A stretch of 64,000 nucleotides of DNA from Rhizobium sp. WYCCWR10014 (GCF_001657485.1 NZ_LXFU01000039.1:1-64000); one strand, 5' to 3'; shown: positions 24,801 through 35,098, counted from the first letter of the stretch. Notes: generated by a model from the letters alone, not told the origin. Numbers and translations are program-made.

Positions 24801-26520
24801 GATGACCCTGTTGCGCATAGGCGTCGAGACCTTTCTCGATCTCGCCGCGCGCAAAAAGCCGCGACGCCTCACGCGCCCAGGGTTCCCGCTGGCGGCGCAC
24901 GCCGGCGAGTTCGGCAAAACCGATCCGCTCGGTGATCGCCCGGAAGGCCGCACCCGCCTGGATCGGCTGAAGCTGCATCGCATCGCCGACCAGAACGACT
25001 TTCGCCCCCGCCTGTTCCACGATCTTCAGCACACGCGCCATTTGCTGCGACGACACCATGCCGGCCTCGTCGACAACCACCACGTCGCCGCGGTGAAGCG
25101 TCTCGTGTCCGCTGGCCCAGGCGAGTTCCCAGGAGGCCAGTGTTCGCGACCTGATGCCGGAACTGTCTTCCAGTCCTTCGGCGGCCTTGCCGGCAAGGGC
25201 AGCACCGATCACCCGGCGACCTTCGCTTTCCCAGGCAACACGTGCGCCGGCAAGCAGAGTCGATTTGCCGGCACCGGCAAGGCCGACAATGGCCGCAATG
25301 CCGCTGTCGCCGGCGACATGACGGATGGCGTCCACCTGTTCTGCATCGAGCTTGAAAGGCTTTTCGGGATCGCGGGTTTCGATGTTCTTGACGGCGGCCG
25401 CGACATGCCGTGACGGAACGGCAAAACCGCGACGTTCCGACAAGACCTGCGCCGACCGCGCCATGTCATATTCGATGCGAAGAATGTCGCGCGTGGTAAA
25501 CACGGCAGGTTCGCTCGCCTTTCCCGTTTCGGCATCGACCTGCTGCGGCTTCAGCATGACCAGATCGTCCGACGCCATCAGCCGCGCCCGGATATTGGCG
25601 AAGTCTGCGGGATCGTCGACGTAGCGATGCAGCGCCTTGGCGATATCGCGCTCATCGAAGGTGGAGCGTTCATTGCTCAACTGCTTCAGCAGAAGCGCAG
25701 GATCTACCAGCAGCCGGTCGGCCATCTCGTGGCGACGGGCAAGATCGGCTGGCGCGAAATACATCTCGGCACCCCGGCGGGAAAGGGCTGCCTTTTCCGG
25801 CCCGAGGTGTCTTTGCGCGATGCCATCGAGACCCTGCTCGGCATAGGAGCGGCCATCGAGCCGGATCTCGTGGCCTGCAAGCGCCAGGTGCCGGTTGGCC
25901 GTCTCCGCCCAGGCGACTTTCCAGGCCTGCAAGGTTTCCTTGTCGCCGCCCCATGACTTATAGACAATCCGACCCCCGGGCCGCCCGGGCGGGAAGAAAC
26001 GCAGTGGCTCGCCATTCTCTCCCAAGACAGGAGCGTTTTTCGGCCCGAAGCCCTCTTCCGTCAGCGGTCTCACGGTCGTCAGCAGATGAATATGCGGGTT
26101 GCTATCCTTGTCGTGGTAGACCCAACCGGCGACCATTGCCTCGGACGTGAAATTATCACGGACGAATTCGCGCACCAGTGCGATGTTCTCGGCCCGCGTC
26201 AGCTCTTCCGGCAGCGCGATAATCAGCTCTCTCGCCAGCCGCGCGTTTGCCAGTTTCTCGAAAGCTTCAACAGCATTCCACAGCGCTTCACTGGCACCGG
26301 CAACGGAACGCCCCTCAACCGCCGACCGCAGCCAATTCGGCGCCTGATCCGGCAGGGCCAGTTCCTCGTGCACCAGCTCGGAGGCGCCGCGCCGATAGCT
26401 GAACGACGTGCCGGCCTGTTCGTCCATCATCCTGGTGCGATGACGATAGGCGGCGGCCGCGACGATGTTGCGTCCCGCTCCCCGGCTGATCACCTGCGCT
26501 CTGACGAACATGATCGCCAT
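21874..26520 (-). CDS. traA: Ti-type conjugative relaxase/helicase TraA
   Basis: 1548 residues. The MOBQ relaxase domain is N-terminal: probable catalytic Tyr25 (AAAAYRHRTR) and metal site H136, H143, H145 (HDKDSNPHIHLLTT). A RecD-like helicase follows: Walker A GLAGAGKST around 411-420 (Lys419), Walker B VVVVDEAGMVSSQQM, then GDAMQLQPIQAGAAF and the C-terminal YAATIHKSQGATVERTFVLA. The long C-terminal tail is alpha-helical with repeated YRDPDAALVAL / IWRDPAGAVGKI segments. Such proteins nick oriT, stay attached to the strand and unwind DNA for conjugation. No traCDG, trb or replication genes lie here, so it is an orphan, as known for some rhizobial chromosomes. The frame is intact over its full length. 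Confidence 0.93.
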   Translation of the reverse strand: MAIMFVRAQVISRGAGRNIVAAAAYRHRTRMMDEQAGTSFSYRRGASELVHEELALPDQAPNWLRSAVEGRSVAGASEALWNAVEAFEKLANARLARELIIALPEELTRAENIALVREFVRDNFTSEAMVAGWVYHDKDSNPHIHLLTTVRPLTEEGFGPKNAPVLGENGEPLRFFPPGRPGGRIVYKSWGGDKETLQAWKVAWAETANRHLALAGHEIRLDGRSYAEQGLDGIAQRHLGPEKAALSRRGAEMYFAPADLARRHEMADRLLVDPALLLKQLSNERSTFDERDIAKALHRYVDDPADFANIRARLMASDDLVMLKPQQVDAETGKASEPAVFTTRDILRIEYDMARSAQVLSERRGFAVPSRHVAAAVKNIETRDPEKPFKLDAEQVDAIRHVAGDSGIAAIVGLAGAGKSTLLAGARVAWESEGRRVIGAALAGKAAEGLEDSSGIRSRTLASWELAWASGHETLHRGDVVVVDEAGMVSSQQMARVLKIVEQAGAKVVLVGDAMQLQPIQAGAAFRAITERIGFAELAGVRRQREPWAREASRLFARGEIEKGLDAYAQQGHLIEAETRDEVIGRIVADWSEARKLAIETSVLEGNDGRLRGDELLVLAHTNADVKRLNEALRSVMTGEGALREGRSFQAERGAREFAAGDRIIFLENARFLEPRAPRLGPQYVKNGMLGTVVSTGDKRGEVLLSVRLDNGRDVVISENSYRNVDRGYAATIHKSQGATVERTFVLATGMMDQHLTYVSMTRHRDRADLYAAKEDFEARPEWGRKARVDHAAGVTGELVETGQAKFRPNDEDADDSPYADVKTDDGAVHRLKGVSLPKALEEGGVSEGDTVTLRKDGVERVKVQVPIVDEQTGQKRFEKREVDRNVWTAKRIETAQARLERVERESHRPDVFKQLVERLSRSGAKTTTLDFESEAGYRAHADDFARRRGLDALSQAAAGMEEEVSRQWAWIAEKREQVAELWERTSMALGFAIERERRISYNEERIETQPVSDADTGRARYLIAPTTVFARTVAEDARLAQLASPAWKEREAILRPLLEKIYRDPDAALVALNALSSDAGLEPRKLADDLAAAPDRLGRLRGSDLIVDGRAARDERSVATAALLELIPLARAHATEFRRSAERFDLREQQRRAHMSLPIPAPSRKAMKRLVEIEAVRRQGGDDAYKSAFALATEDRSLVQEIKAVSEALTARFGWSAFTSKADAIAERNVVERMPEDLASTRREKLVGLFEAVKRFADEQHLAERRDRSRIVAGASADQGMEAGKENAAVLPMLAAVTEFKTPIDEEARSRTLATPLYRQQRAALATVASMIWRDPAGAVGKIEELLAKGFAGERIAAAVTNDPAAYGALRGSDRLMDRMLASGRERKEAVQAVPEAAARLRALGSAYVNVLDAERQAIAEERRRMTVAIPGLSKAAEEALTRLTAEVKNNGRKRNATAVSLDPIIRQEFAAVSRALDERFGRNAILRGEKDLIHRVPQMQRHAFEAMKEKLKVLQQAARMESSEQIISERRQRAVSRGHGIDMNGP

Positions 26521-26842
26521 GATTGTCCTCGCATATTCGGAGCAGTTGCACCAACGAGCGACATCGCTCTTTCACAATAGTCAGACCGAACGACTGACGC
26601 GCTCCGCGCTTGTCTCCGGTTTTCGCGCGGGTCCATCAACTGCGACAAATAGGCGATTTAACTGTTTTATTCAAGACAGTATAATCTAAGCCGGATTTCA
26701 TGCTTTGTTCGCCCCAAGGCATGGCGTTCCAACTACGCCGAATTCAGACAATCCTCGTCCCTAAGCGCTTGAAGCTTTTCATCAATCCTCAGCGTGGGGT
26801 TGGCAACCGGATGAGACGTAAGGGCAAAACTGGAGTTGAGCG
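26521..26842. other. 322-bp region upstream of traA and of the NTase-HEPN gene
   Basis: Lower in GC than its surroundings. It separates divergent genes, so both promoters should lie here; I cannot define them with confidence. I looked for a rhizobial oriT nic region beside traA: only AAGGGC followed by AAAACTGG near 26820 resembles one, and that is too short to call. Confidence 0.4.
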
Positions 26843-27838
26843 ATGCTAAAATTGCCAGTAGACGATATTGGATCTTTCGCCTATCGATTGCTTATGAAAT
26901 CGTCGCTTGAACATATGCCGCTTCGCAAGCAGCGAGAACTCGGCCGCGTCCTGGAAATCCTCCACGAGGAATTCGAGGACGCGTTGAAAGAGGGTACCGC
27001 CGATTTCAAGAAGCGCGGCAGGATCCTGAAGATCATTCTGTTCGGCTCCTACGCCAAGGGCGGATGGGTCGATGAACCTTTCACCATGAAGGGGTATCGC
27101 TCCGATTTCGATCTGCTGATCATCGTCAACAACCGCAAGCTCTGCGAGTTCGCCGAGTACTGGTACAAGGCCGCCGACCGCCTCATTCACGACGCCTCGA
27201 TCGAAACGCCGGTGAGCTTTATCGTCCATTCCAGACGCGAGGTGAATACCTACCTCAGGGAGGGGCAATATTTCTTCTCCGACATCCGCAAGGAAGGCAT
27301 CGTTCTCTACGAACTGGACGATGAGCCGCTGGCGGAGCCCGAACCGCTTCCGATCGAGGATCGGCTCCGCGTCGCGAAGGAGCATTTTGATCACCGGTTT
27401 AAGGCAGCATCGAAATTCTACAAGGGCGCGATGTTTTATTCGCGAGAGAGCGATTTCAACGAATCTGCCTTCTTGACTCATCAATCGCTCGAGCAAGCCT
27501 ATTCCTGCGTCGTGCTCACTCTGACCAATTACGGCCCACCATCGCACAACATCAAGTTCCTGCGCTCGATTGCGGAGGAGCAGGACCGCCGCCTCGCCGA
27601 AGCCTTTCCGCGCGATCAGCACAAGGAACGCGCCTGGTTCAACACACTGAACGAGGCGTACGTGAAGGCGCGCTACTCGAAACATTACGAGATCAGTGAA
27701 GAGGCGTTAGGCTGGGTTCACGAGCGAACGACCGTGCTTCTCGAACTGGTCGAGACGGTTTGCGAAGGGCACCTGGAGACCCTTAGAGGAGTAGTTGGCA
27801 GCGACATAATCAAGCGAGATTCGCTTTCATGCGATTGA
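26843..27838 (+). CDS. Fused nucleotidyltransferase-HEPN protein
   Basis: 331 residues. The N-terminal half is a minimal nucleotidyltransferase: FGSYAKGG at about 68-75 and DFDLLIIV at about 92-99, the GS...DxD metal-binding pattern. The C-terminal half (about 180-320) is a helical HEPN domain (FNESAFLTHQSLEQAYSCVV ... LNEAYVKARYSKHYEI). In two-gene MntA-HepT systems the NTase AMPylates and silences a HEPN RNase; here both domains are in one chain. The classic RX4-6H RNase motif is not clear, only KARYSKHY. It could be a self-regulated toxin or defence protein, or a nucleotide-binding regulator. It lies beside an orphan relaxase and a transposase fragment. Confidence 0.83.
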   Translation: MLKLPVDDIGSFAYRLLMKSSLEHMPLRKQRELGRVLEILHEEFEDALKEGTADFKKRGRILKIILFGSYAKGGWVDEPFTMKGYRSDFDLLIIVNNRKLCEFAEYWYKAADRLIHDASIETPVSFIVHSRREVNTYLREGQYFFSDIRKEGIVLYELDDEPLAEPEPLPIEDRLRVAKEHFDHRFKAASKFYKGAMFYSRESDFNESAFLTHQSLEQAYSCVVLTLTNYGPPSHNIKFLRSIAEEQDRRLAEAFPRDQHKERAWFNTLNEAYVKARYSKHYEISEEALGWVHERTTVLLELVETVCEGHLETLRGVVGSDIIKRDSLSCD

Positions 27839-27840
27839 CC

Positions 27841-28140
27841 AACTGCGCGAACGGAATTCGCCATCTCGGGCACGACCGGCTACAAAATCTTCAATTCCTA
27901 CAAAGATGATGGCCCGGAAGCCCTGAACGGATCTGTCTTGCGCCCGGTGCGCTGCGCCAACCAACTACCTCAGCCGGTCGAGTCGATGATCATCTGGCAA
28001 AAGAAGCCGCATTGGGGTGCCAGGAAGGTCAGAGAACTGCTGGTCAAGCGCCTACCCAGCGATGTGCGCGTGCCGTCATGCAAAGGACTTTGCGATCGAT
28101 CGACGACCCGTTTCTGCACGAGGTTGCCACCCATGTCTTA
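27841..28140 (+). pseudogene. Decayed transposase fragment (IS481-like)
   Basis: From about 27854 the frame reads EFAISGTTGYKIFNSYKDDG, then PEALNGSVLRPVRCANQLPQ and KKPHWGARKVRELLVKRL, the helix-turn-helix and linker of IS481-family transposases. The upstream part is out of frame, the DDE catalytic domain is missing, and the frame ends at 28139-28141 after unrelated residues. No terminal inverted repeats were found. It marks past transposition between the NTase-HEPN gene and tRNA-His. Confidence 0.7.
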
Positions 28141-28184
28141 GGGACGATCTGTTACCTATGTCTTCGATATGGACAAGTGGGAGA

Positions 28185-28261
28185 TGGTACGGTTGGGGGG
28201 TCTCGAACCTCCGACCTCAGGTGCCACAAACCTGCGCTCTAACCAACTGAGCTACAACCGC
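28185..28261 (-). tRNA. tRNA-His (anticodon GTG)
   Basis: A full cloverleaf on the minus strand: acceptor GCGGTTG pairing with CAACCGT, D arm AGCTCAGTTGGTTAGAGC, anticodon stem CAGGT / ACCTG around loop TTGTGGC, T arm GGAGG-TTCGAAC-CCCCC and encoded CCA at 28187-28185. Position 73 is A, the first pair is G1-U72 and no G-1 partner is encoded, which is the known alphaproteobacterial tRNA-His identity. tRNA 3' ends are common integration sites; the accessory genes lie on its 3' side. Confidence 0.95.
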
Positions 28262-28338
28262 ATAAATCGCGCTTGGCGCGACGGGGGTCACATACGAGGA
28301 CTTGGAGATGAATTCAAGCCCCATTCCTCGTCAATATA

Positions 28339-28370
28339 CAAAAAGGCTGGACGCGAGGTCCAGCCTTTTA
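28339..28370 (-). terminator. Rho-independent terminator after the phasin gene
   Basis: AAGGCTGGAC / GTCCAGCCTT stem with loop GCGAG, flanked by A4 and T4, so it works in both directions; the phasin stop is 22 bp away. Confidence 0.88.
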
Positions 28371-28391
28371 TCTCCGATCGGTAAAGACCGA

Positions 28392-28841
28392 TCAGGCAAC
28401 CTTGAAGGAAGCCATGGCCTTTTCGGCGGCGTCCTTGGAGGGCTTTGCGAGCTTTTCGGCCACCTGCTTGGTGGTTTCCTGGATCGACTTGGCCTGCTCG
28501 ACGGTGAGTTCGGCCTGCTTGCGGATGAACGAGGTCTGCAGCTCGAAGAATTCGGCCGGCGACTTGACGCCGAGCAGCGCTTCGAAGTGCGACAGCGAGT
28601 TCTCGGAATTGATGCGCAGGATGTCGATCGCCTTCAGGCCGATCTCGACCGAGCCGGCCTGAGCCGTCTGGACGGTGGCTTCGAGCGTCTTGCCGGCTTC
28701 CTCGCCAGCGGTCTTCAGCTTGGCATAAGCGTCTTTCGACTGCTGAGCGCCCTTTTCGGCGAATTCACGGAAGGATTCCGTGAACTTGGACGGGTCGAAA
28801 GAAGCGATTGAAAAAACGTCGTCGGTCTTTATGGTAGCCAT
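28392..28841 (-). CDS. Phasin (PHB granule-associated protein)
   Basis: 149 residues from the ATG at 28839-28841, with AAAGGA nine bases upstream; the longer frame above it has no ribosome site. Predicted almost entirely helical, with FDPSKFTESFREFAEKGAQQ near the start, then NSLSHFEALLGVKSPAEFFE and LQTSFIRKQAELTVEQAKSI, the signature of phasin family PF09361. It coats polyhydroxybutyrate granules, controlling their size and surface. Two palindromes TGCATTGCA and TGCAGTGCA lie in and just above its promoter, matching the usual control of phasins by the PHB-sensing repressor PhaR/AniA. Confidence 0.93.
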   Translation of the reverse strand: MATIKTDDVFSIASFDPSKFTESFREFAEKGAQQSKDAYAKLKTAGEEAGKTLEATVQTAQAGSVEIGLKAIDILRINSENSLSHFEALLGVKSPAEFFELQTSFIRKQAELTVEQAKSIQETTKQVAEKLAKPSKDAAEKAMASFKVA

Positions 28842-28895
28842 GGGTCGCATCCTTTGGGTTGAGGCAGCCGCTGCCTGCGTTAGTTGGATGATGCT

Positions 28896-28942
28896 TATAT
28901 AAGACATTTCATTGTGCATTGCAACAATTATTGTGCAGTGCA
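28896..28942 (-). promoter_or_regulatory. Phasin promoter with two TGC-N3-GCA operators
   Basis: On the minus strand TTGCAA (28924-28919) and TATATA (28901-28896) are 17 bp apart. The -35 lies within palindrome TGCATTGCA (28915-28923); a second, TGCAGTGCA, is at 28934-28942, 19 bp centre to centre, close to two helical turns. This layout fits cooperative repression by a PhaR-type protein whose known sites are TGC/GCA dyads. Confidence 0.65.
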
Positions 28943-29054
28943 CAAGACGTTAACCTTTCCGGCCGAAAACCCCCTCCTCTTCTGGACCGGCATGCGCCCC
29001 GCAGTTATTAATAAGCCGTTAATTTAAGAAGGCCGACAGCGACAAGGTTCGAAC

Positions 29055-32000
29055 ATGCCCGCAGTCCAATATCCGTTCATCGATATCGCCGTGCATGCAC
29101 GGGTGCGGGAACGCTTTTCACGCGGCGAGGCCATGGTGCTGTTTTCGGCCGATCTTGCGCGTCTGCTCTGGGCGAACGGTGCGGGTGCGGAGCTTTTCGG
29201 CCATTCGGCAGTCTATGACCTGCTCGATCAGGGGGTCGACCGCGCCGACATCACCTTCCGCCAGCTGGAAACGGCGGCGCGCCAGCTGACCGATATCGGC
29301 GACAGCCGCAGCCTGATGATCCGCATCACCAAGGGCTTCCAGCGAGCACAGGTGCAGGCGGCGGCCGAACTGATTCGGCTTTCCCAGGGAGAAAAGGCCA
29401 TCCTGTTTTCGGTGCCGGTCTCGGCAAAGCCCCTCGCGGCCGGCGCATCGGCCGCCCAGATGCTGCAGGGACTCGATGATCCCGACACGCATATGGCGGT
29501 GATCGGTGCCAATGGCGAGGTCATCGCGGCTTCGCCGGGCTTTGCCTCGCTCGGGATCTCCGAGCAGACGGCAAAGACCTTGATCAACCTTGCCGGCGCG
29601 CATCCCGACCGGTTGGTGAAGCGACCTGTCGCGACCGCCAGAGGCAATCTTCCGGCCGCGGTCGGCAAGCTCAGCGACGATCCAGCGCTCAATCTGCTCT
29701 TTGCGGTGGAGGCCGCGATCGGTCATCTCGACCCGCTCGACGCGCCCACGCTCGATCCCGTCGATGCGCCCGCGCATCCAGTCGATGCGCCCACACAGGA
29801 AGAAAGCGCGCCGCCGGCCGAAGTGCTTCAGGACGACCCTGTCACCCCAGCAGGCTTTACCGAAATCATCGACGTGGTTTCGGGGATCGAAGAGGTCGAG
29901 GAGACGCTCGAGGAGATCGCCGGCGAAAGCGAACAGCCGGCCGAGACAGCCGCGGCATCCGCAGACGAGGCGGTTGAAGAGACGCCTCCTGCCGCGGATG
30001 CGGAGCCGAAGAGCGACGGCAACATGATCGATAGCGGCGCGGATGAGGCCACCGAGCCCGCCGCGGTCATTGAGGACGATTTGACCTCCATTGCGGAGAC
30101 GGTGGAAACGGTGACGGCGGAACCGCTTGCCGAAGCCGGCGAAACGCCTGTCGAAGAGGCGCCGGCAGCGGTTCACGAAGAACCCGCCATCGCACCGTCT
30201 CTCGTCCCCGATACGCCCCCTGCCCCTGAGCTTGCGGCTGAGCCCGGCTTCGTCTTCAGGCCGAATAGCCGCGCCACGCGCTTCGTCTGGAAGATCGACG
30301 CCGAAGGCCGGTTCACCGAGGTCAGCCACGAATTTGCCGAGGCCGTCGGTCCGCATGCGTCCGATATCATCGGCTCTGCTTTCGGCGATGTCGCCGCCCT
30401 CTTCAATCTCGATCCTGACGGCAAGCTTTCCGAGGCGCTCGCCCGCCGCGACACGTGGTCGGGCAAGACGATCCTCTGGCCCGTCGAAGGCACCAGCCTC
30501 GTCGTTCCGGTCGATCTGGCGGCGCTGCCGACCTATACCCGCAACCGCGACTTCGATGGCTTCCGCGGGTTCGGCGTCGTGCGGCTTTCCGATGCACAGG
30601 AAGATCCGCTGGCGCTCGGCCTGACGCTTGGCCCTGATGGTATCGGCCATGATGCAGCGAGCCTCGGCCCGGTGGCAGAGCCCGTCGCCGAAGTGGCAGG
30701 TGAAGCGGAAGCCGCCCCCCAAGAGGTCTCGGCCGAAACCATCGAAGCGGAAGAGATCGACGACCAAGCGTTTACGGCAGCCGAGCCGGAGACCGAAGAG
30801 ACAGGACCGGAAGAGATCACTGCCGAAGAGGCGATCGTGGAGACATCAGCGCCGGAGAATGCCGTAGAAGAACAGGCGGTCGGCGCCGACGAAGCACCTG
30901 CCGCCGAGCCGGCAGCGGATGTTTCGGACGAGCCGCCGGCGCTTCGGATTTCGGAAACGCCCAATCGCCGTTTCTCCGACAAGATCGTTCAGCTCCACAA
31001 CAGCGGCGCCGGACTGACGGCTGCCGAACAGGCCAATTTCCGCGAGATCGCCAAGCGCCTCGAAGCCTTCGGCGCCAACAAGGACGAGCCTAGCAGCCCG
31101 GCGCCGGCGGAACCCGCGGTCACGGAAACGGCCGGCTTCGAAGAGGCCCCCGGACCCGAAGCGTTCGAGGCCGAAACACCCACCACTGAGCAGGCGGACA
31201 TACCGTCTGACGAGGAGATCGCGCCGCAGGAGGCGATTTTCGAGAATGCCGTCGAGGCGGAGCGCGAAGACGATGGCGCCACCGAAGAGCCGAACGTTAT
31301 ATACGAGGACGAGGCAACGGAAGGGCTGGAGGAGACGGCCAGTCAGATCGAGGTTCTCACCAGCTTCATCCCGCCGCGCATCAAGATGACGGACGGGCTT
31401 TCGGTGGGAACGGTCGACCAACTGCCTGTTGCCGTGCTCATCCATATCGGCGATGCGCTGATCCATGCCAATCCGGAATTCATGCGGTTGACGGGCTACG
31501 GCACGCTCGAGGCATTACGTGAAGTGGGCGGCATCGAAGCCCTGCTGCAGCGTCGCGAACTCGAGGAGAATGCCGCAGGCTCCGGCACTATGATGCTCGT
31601 CAAGGCCGATGATACGCTGGCGCCGGTGACCGCGCGGCTGCAATCTGTGCGCTGGGAAGACGCCAACGCCCTGATGCTGGCGCTGATGCCGGTGGAAGGC
31701 AAGGAAGATGGCCGCAGCGACGCAAGCCGCTCCGATGGCCGCTCTGAAGGCCGCCCCGAGCGGATGGTCGAGAAAGTCGCTAAACTCCAGGTCGAAGTGG
31801 AAGAATTGCGCTCGATCCTGGAAACGGCGACCGACGGCGTCGTCGTCATCGGCACGGAGGGCGACATCCGCTCGATGAACCGGTCGGCCAGCGCGCTTTT
31901 CAACTACGACGAACAGGAGACGCGCGGCAAACCCTTCGTCATGCTATTTGCCCATGAGAGCCAGAAGGCAGTCATCGACTATCTGAACGGCCTCTCCGAC

Positions 32001-32906
32001 CATGGCGTGGCAAGCGTGTTAAACGACGGGCGCGAAGTGATCGGCCGCGAGGCCGCCGGCGGCTTCGTACCGCTGTTCATGACGATGGGCCAGCTCACCT
32101 CCTCCAACGGCTACTGCGCGGTCATCCGCGATATCACCCAATGGAAGCGCACCGAGGACGAGCTGCGCAACGCCAAGGGTGCGGCCGAAACCGCCAACGC
32201 CCACAAGACCGATTTCCTCGCCCGCGTCAGTCACGAGATCCGCACGCCGCTCAACGCCATCATCGGCTTTTCCGACATGATGGCCGGCGAGCGCTTCGGG
32301 CCGATCGGCCATCCGCGTTATATCGAATATGCCAACGACATCGGCCGCTCCGGCCGGCACGTCCTCGATATCGTCAACGACCTGCTCGACATTTCGAAGA
32401 TCGAGGCGGGCGAGATGGATCTCGATTTTGCCGCCGTCGGCCTCAACGAGGCGGTCTCCGAGGCCGTGGCTCTGGTACAGCCGCAGGCGAACGGCCAGCG
32501 CGTCATCATCCGCACGGCGCTGTCGCATGCAGTGCCCGAGGTCGTGGCGGATCTGCGCTCGATCAAGCAGATCGCGCTCAACATCCTGTCGAACGCCATC
32601 CGCTTCACCCCGTCAGGCGGGCAGATCGTCGTTTCCACCTCCTATGAGGCGAATGGCAGCGTCGTCCTCAGGGTCCGCGATACCGGCATCGGCATGACGC
32701 GCAGCGAGCTCGACCAGGCGATGAAGCCGTTCCGGCAGGTCTCCTCGACCCAATCGCGTCATCGCGGCGACGGCACCGGGCTCGGCCTGCCGTTGACCAA
32801 GGCGATGGTGGATGCCAACCGAGCCACCTTCTCGATCAATTCGGCGCCGAACGAGGGCACGCTCGTCGAGATCACCTTTCCGTCGCAGCGGGTGCTGGCC
32901 GGTTGA
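29055..32906 (+). CDS. Large PAS-domain sensor histidine kinase (PdhS/DivJ-like)
   Basis: 1283 residues. No membrane segment is evident, so probably cytoplasmic. Parts in order: N-terminal domain (1-215), an acidic Glu/Ala/Pro-rich low-complexity stretch (about 225-405), PAS-like (410-515), a second acidic stretch (520-770), PAS (778-880), PAS (917-1030), DHp with phosphorylated His1060 in RVSHEIRTPLNAIIGFSDMM, and the ATPase with N box NILSNAIRFTP, DTGIGM and GTGLGLPL. The DHp sequence through DLLDISKIEAGEMDLD is of the type that contacts DivK in alphaproteobacteria (PdhS, DivJ, PleC), so a cell-cycle or development role is likely. No response regulator gene is adjacent. The central acidic insert is unusually long. 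Confidence 0.88.
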   Translation: MPAVQYPFIDIAVHARVRERFSRGEAMVLFSADLARLLWANGAGAELFGHSAVYDLLDQGVDRADITFRQLETAARQLTDIGDSRSLMIRITKGFQRAQVQAAAELIRLSQGEKAILFSVPVSAKPLAAGASAAQMLQGLDDPDTHMAVIGANGEVIAASPGFASLGISEQTAKTLINLAGAHPDRLVKRPVATARGNLPAAVGKLSDDPALNLLFAVEAAIGHLDPLDAPTLDPVDAPAHPVDAPTQEESAPPAEVLQDDPVTPAGFTEIIDVVSGIEEVEETLEEIAGESEQPAETAAASADEAVEETPPAADAEPKSDGNMIDSGADEATEPAAVIEDDLTSIAETVETVTAEPLAEAGETPVEEAPAAVHEEPAIAPSLVPDTPPAPELAAEPGFVFRPNSRATRFVWKIDAEGRFTEVSHEFAEAVGPHASDIIGSAFGDVAALFNLDPDGKLSEALARRDTWSGKTILWPVEGTSLVVPVDLAALPTYTRNRDFDGFRGFGVVRLSDAQEDPLALGLTLGPDGIGHDAASLGPVAEPVAEVAGEAEAAPQEVSAETIEAEEIDDQAFTAAEPETEETGPEEITAEEAIVETSAPENAVEEQAVGADEAPAAEPAADVSDEPPALRISETPNRRFSDKIVQLHNSGAGLTAAEQANFREIAKRLEAFGANKDEPSSPAPAEPAVTETAGFEEAPGPEAFEAETPTTEQADIPSDEEIAPQEAIFENAVEAEREDDGATEEPNVIYEDEATEGLEETASQIEVLTSFIPPRIKMTDGLSVGTVDQLPVAVLIHIGDALIHANPEFMRLTGYGTLEALREVGGIEALLQRRELEENAAGSGTMMLVKADDTLAPVTARLQSVRWEDANALMLALMPVEGKEDGRSDASRSDGRSEGRPERMVEKVAKLQVEVEELRSILETATDGVVVIGTEGDIRSMNRSASALFNYDEQETRGKPFVMLFAHESQKAVIDYLNGLSDHGVASVLNDGREVIGREAAGGFVPLFMTMGQLTSSNGYCAVIRDITQWKRTEDELRNAKGAAETANAHKTDFLARVSHEIRTPLNAIIGFSDMMAGERFGPIGHPRYIEYANDIGRSGRHVLDIVNDLLDISKIEAGEMDLDFAAVGLNEAVSEAVALVQPQANGQRVIIRTALSHAVPEVVADLRSIKQIALNILSNAIRFTPSGGQIVVSTSYEANGSVVLRVRDTGIGMTRSELDQAMKPFRQVSSTQSRHRGDGTGLGLPLTKAMVDANRATFSINSAPNEGTLVEITFPSQRVLAG

Positions 32907-32912
32907 TAAAGA

Positions 32913-32936
32913 AAAGGCAGCCAGGAGGCCGCCTTT
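32913..32936 (+). terminator. Probable terminator after the histidine kinase gene
   Basis: AAAGGCAGCC / GGCCGCCTTT stem (one mismatch) with loop AGGA, 7 bp after the stop. T-rich tail is short. Confidence 0.55.
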
Positions 32937-33048
32937 GAATTTGGTGCTGTTCAACAAGAGCTCAGTCGATCAACGTCATGTTTCGGAGGCCCGAAGGCCC
33001 CAGGCCGCATCGTTCATGTGCGGCCCCCAAGTTAGCTTCACCTTTGAC

Positions 33049-33071
33049 AAACCTTTCTTAACGAAAGGTTT
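33049..33071. other. Hairpins between the kinase and acetoacetyl-CoA synthetase genes
   Basis: AAACCTTTC-TTAAC-GAAAGGTTT is a perfect 9-bp dyad at 33049-33071, just before the 3' end of the acetoacetyl-CoA synthetase gene; a GC-rich dyad GGCCGCA / TGCGGCC lies near 33003-33025. Together they could end the convergent transcripts. A small RNA cannot be excluded but nothing else supports one. Confidence 0.4.
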
Positions 33072-33121
33072 CCATGACAGGAAATTGATAAAGGGTGAAA
33101 GCTTGTAATCTACGATCGCTG

Positions 33122-35074
<1,953 letters not shown>

Positions 35075-35098
35075 TCAATCCTCCTCCCCAATACCGTC

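Noticed and set aside
26521..26842. oriT/nic site next to traA
   Set aside because: Only a six-base AAGGGC match to the rhizobial nic core was found, without flanking inverted repeats.
28944..33121. Small regulatory RNA in the hairpins around 33.0 kb
   Set aside because: Hairpins are explained by convergent gene ends; no promoter plus terminator pair could be defined.
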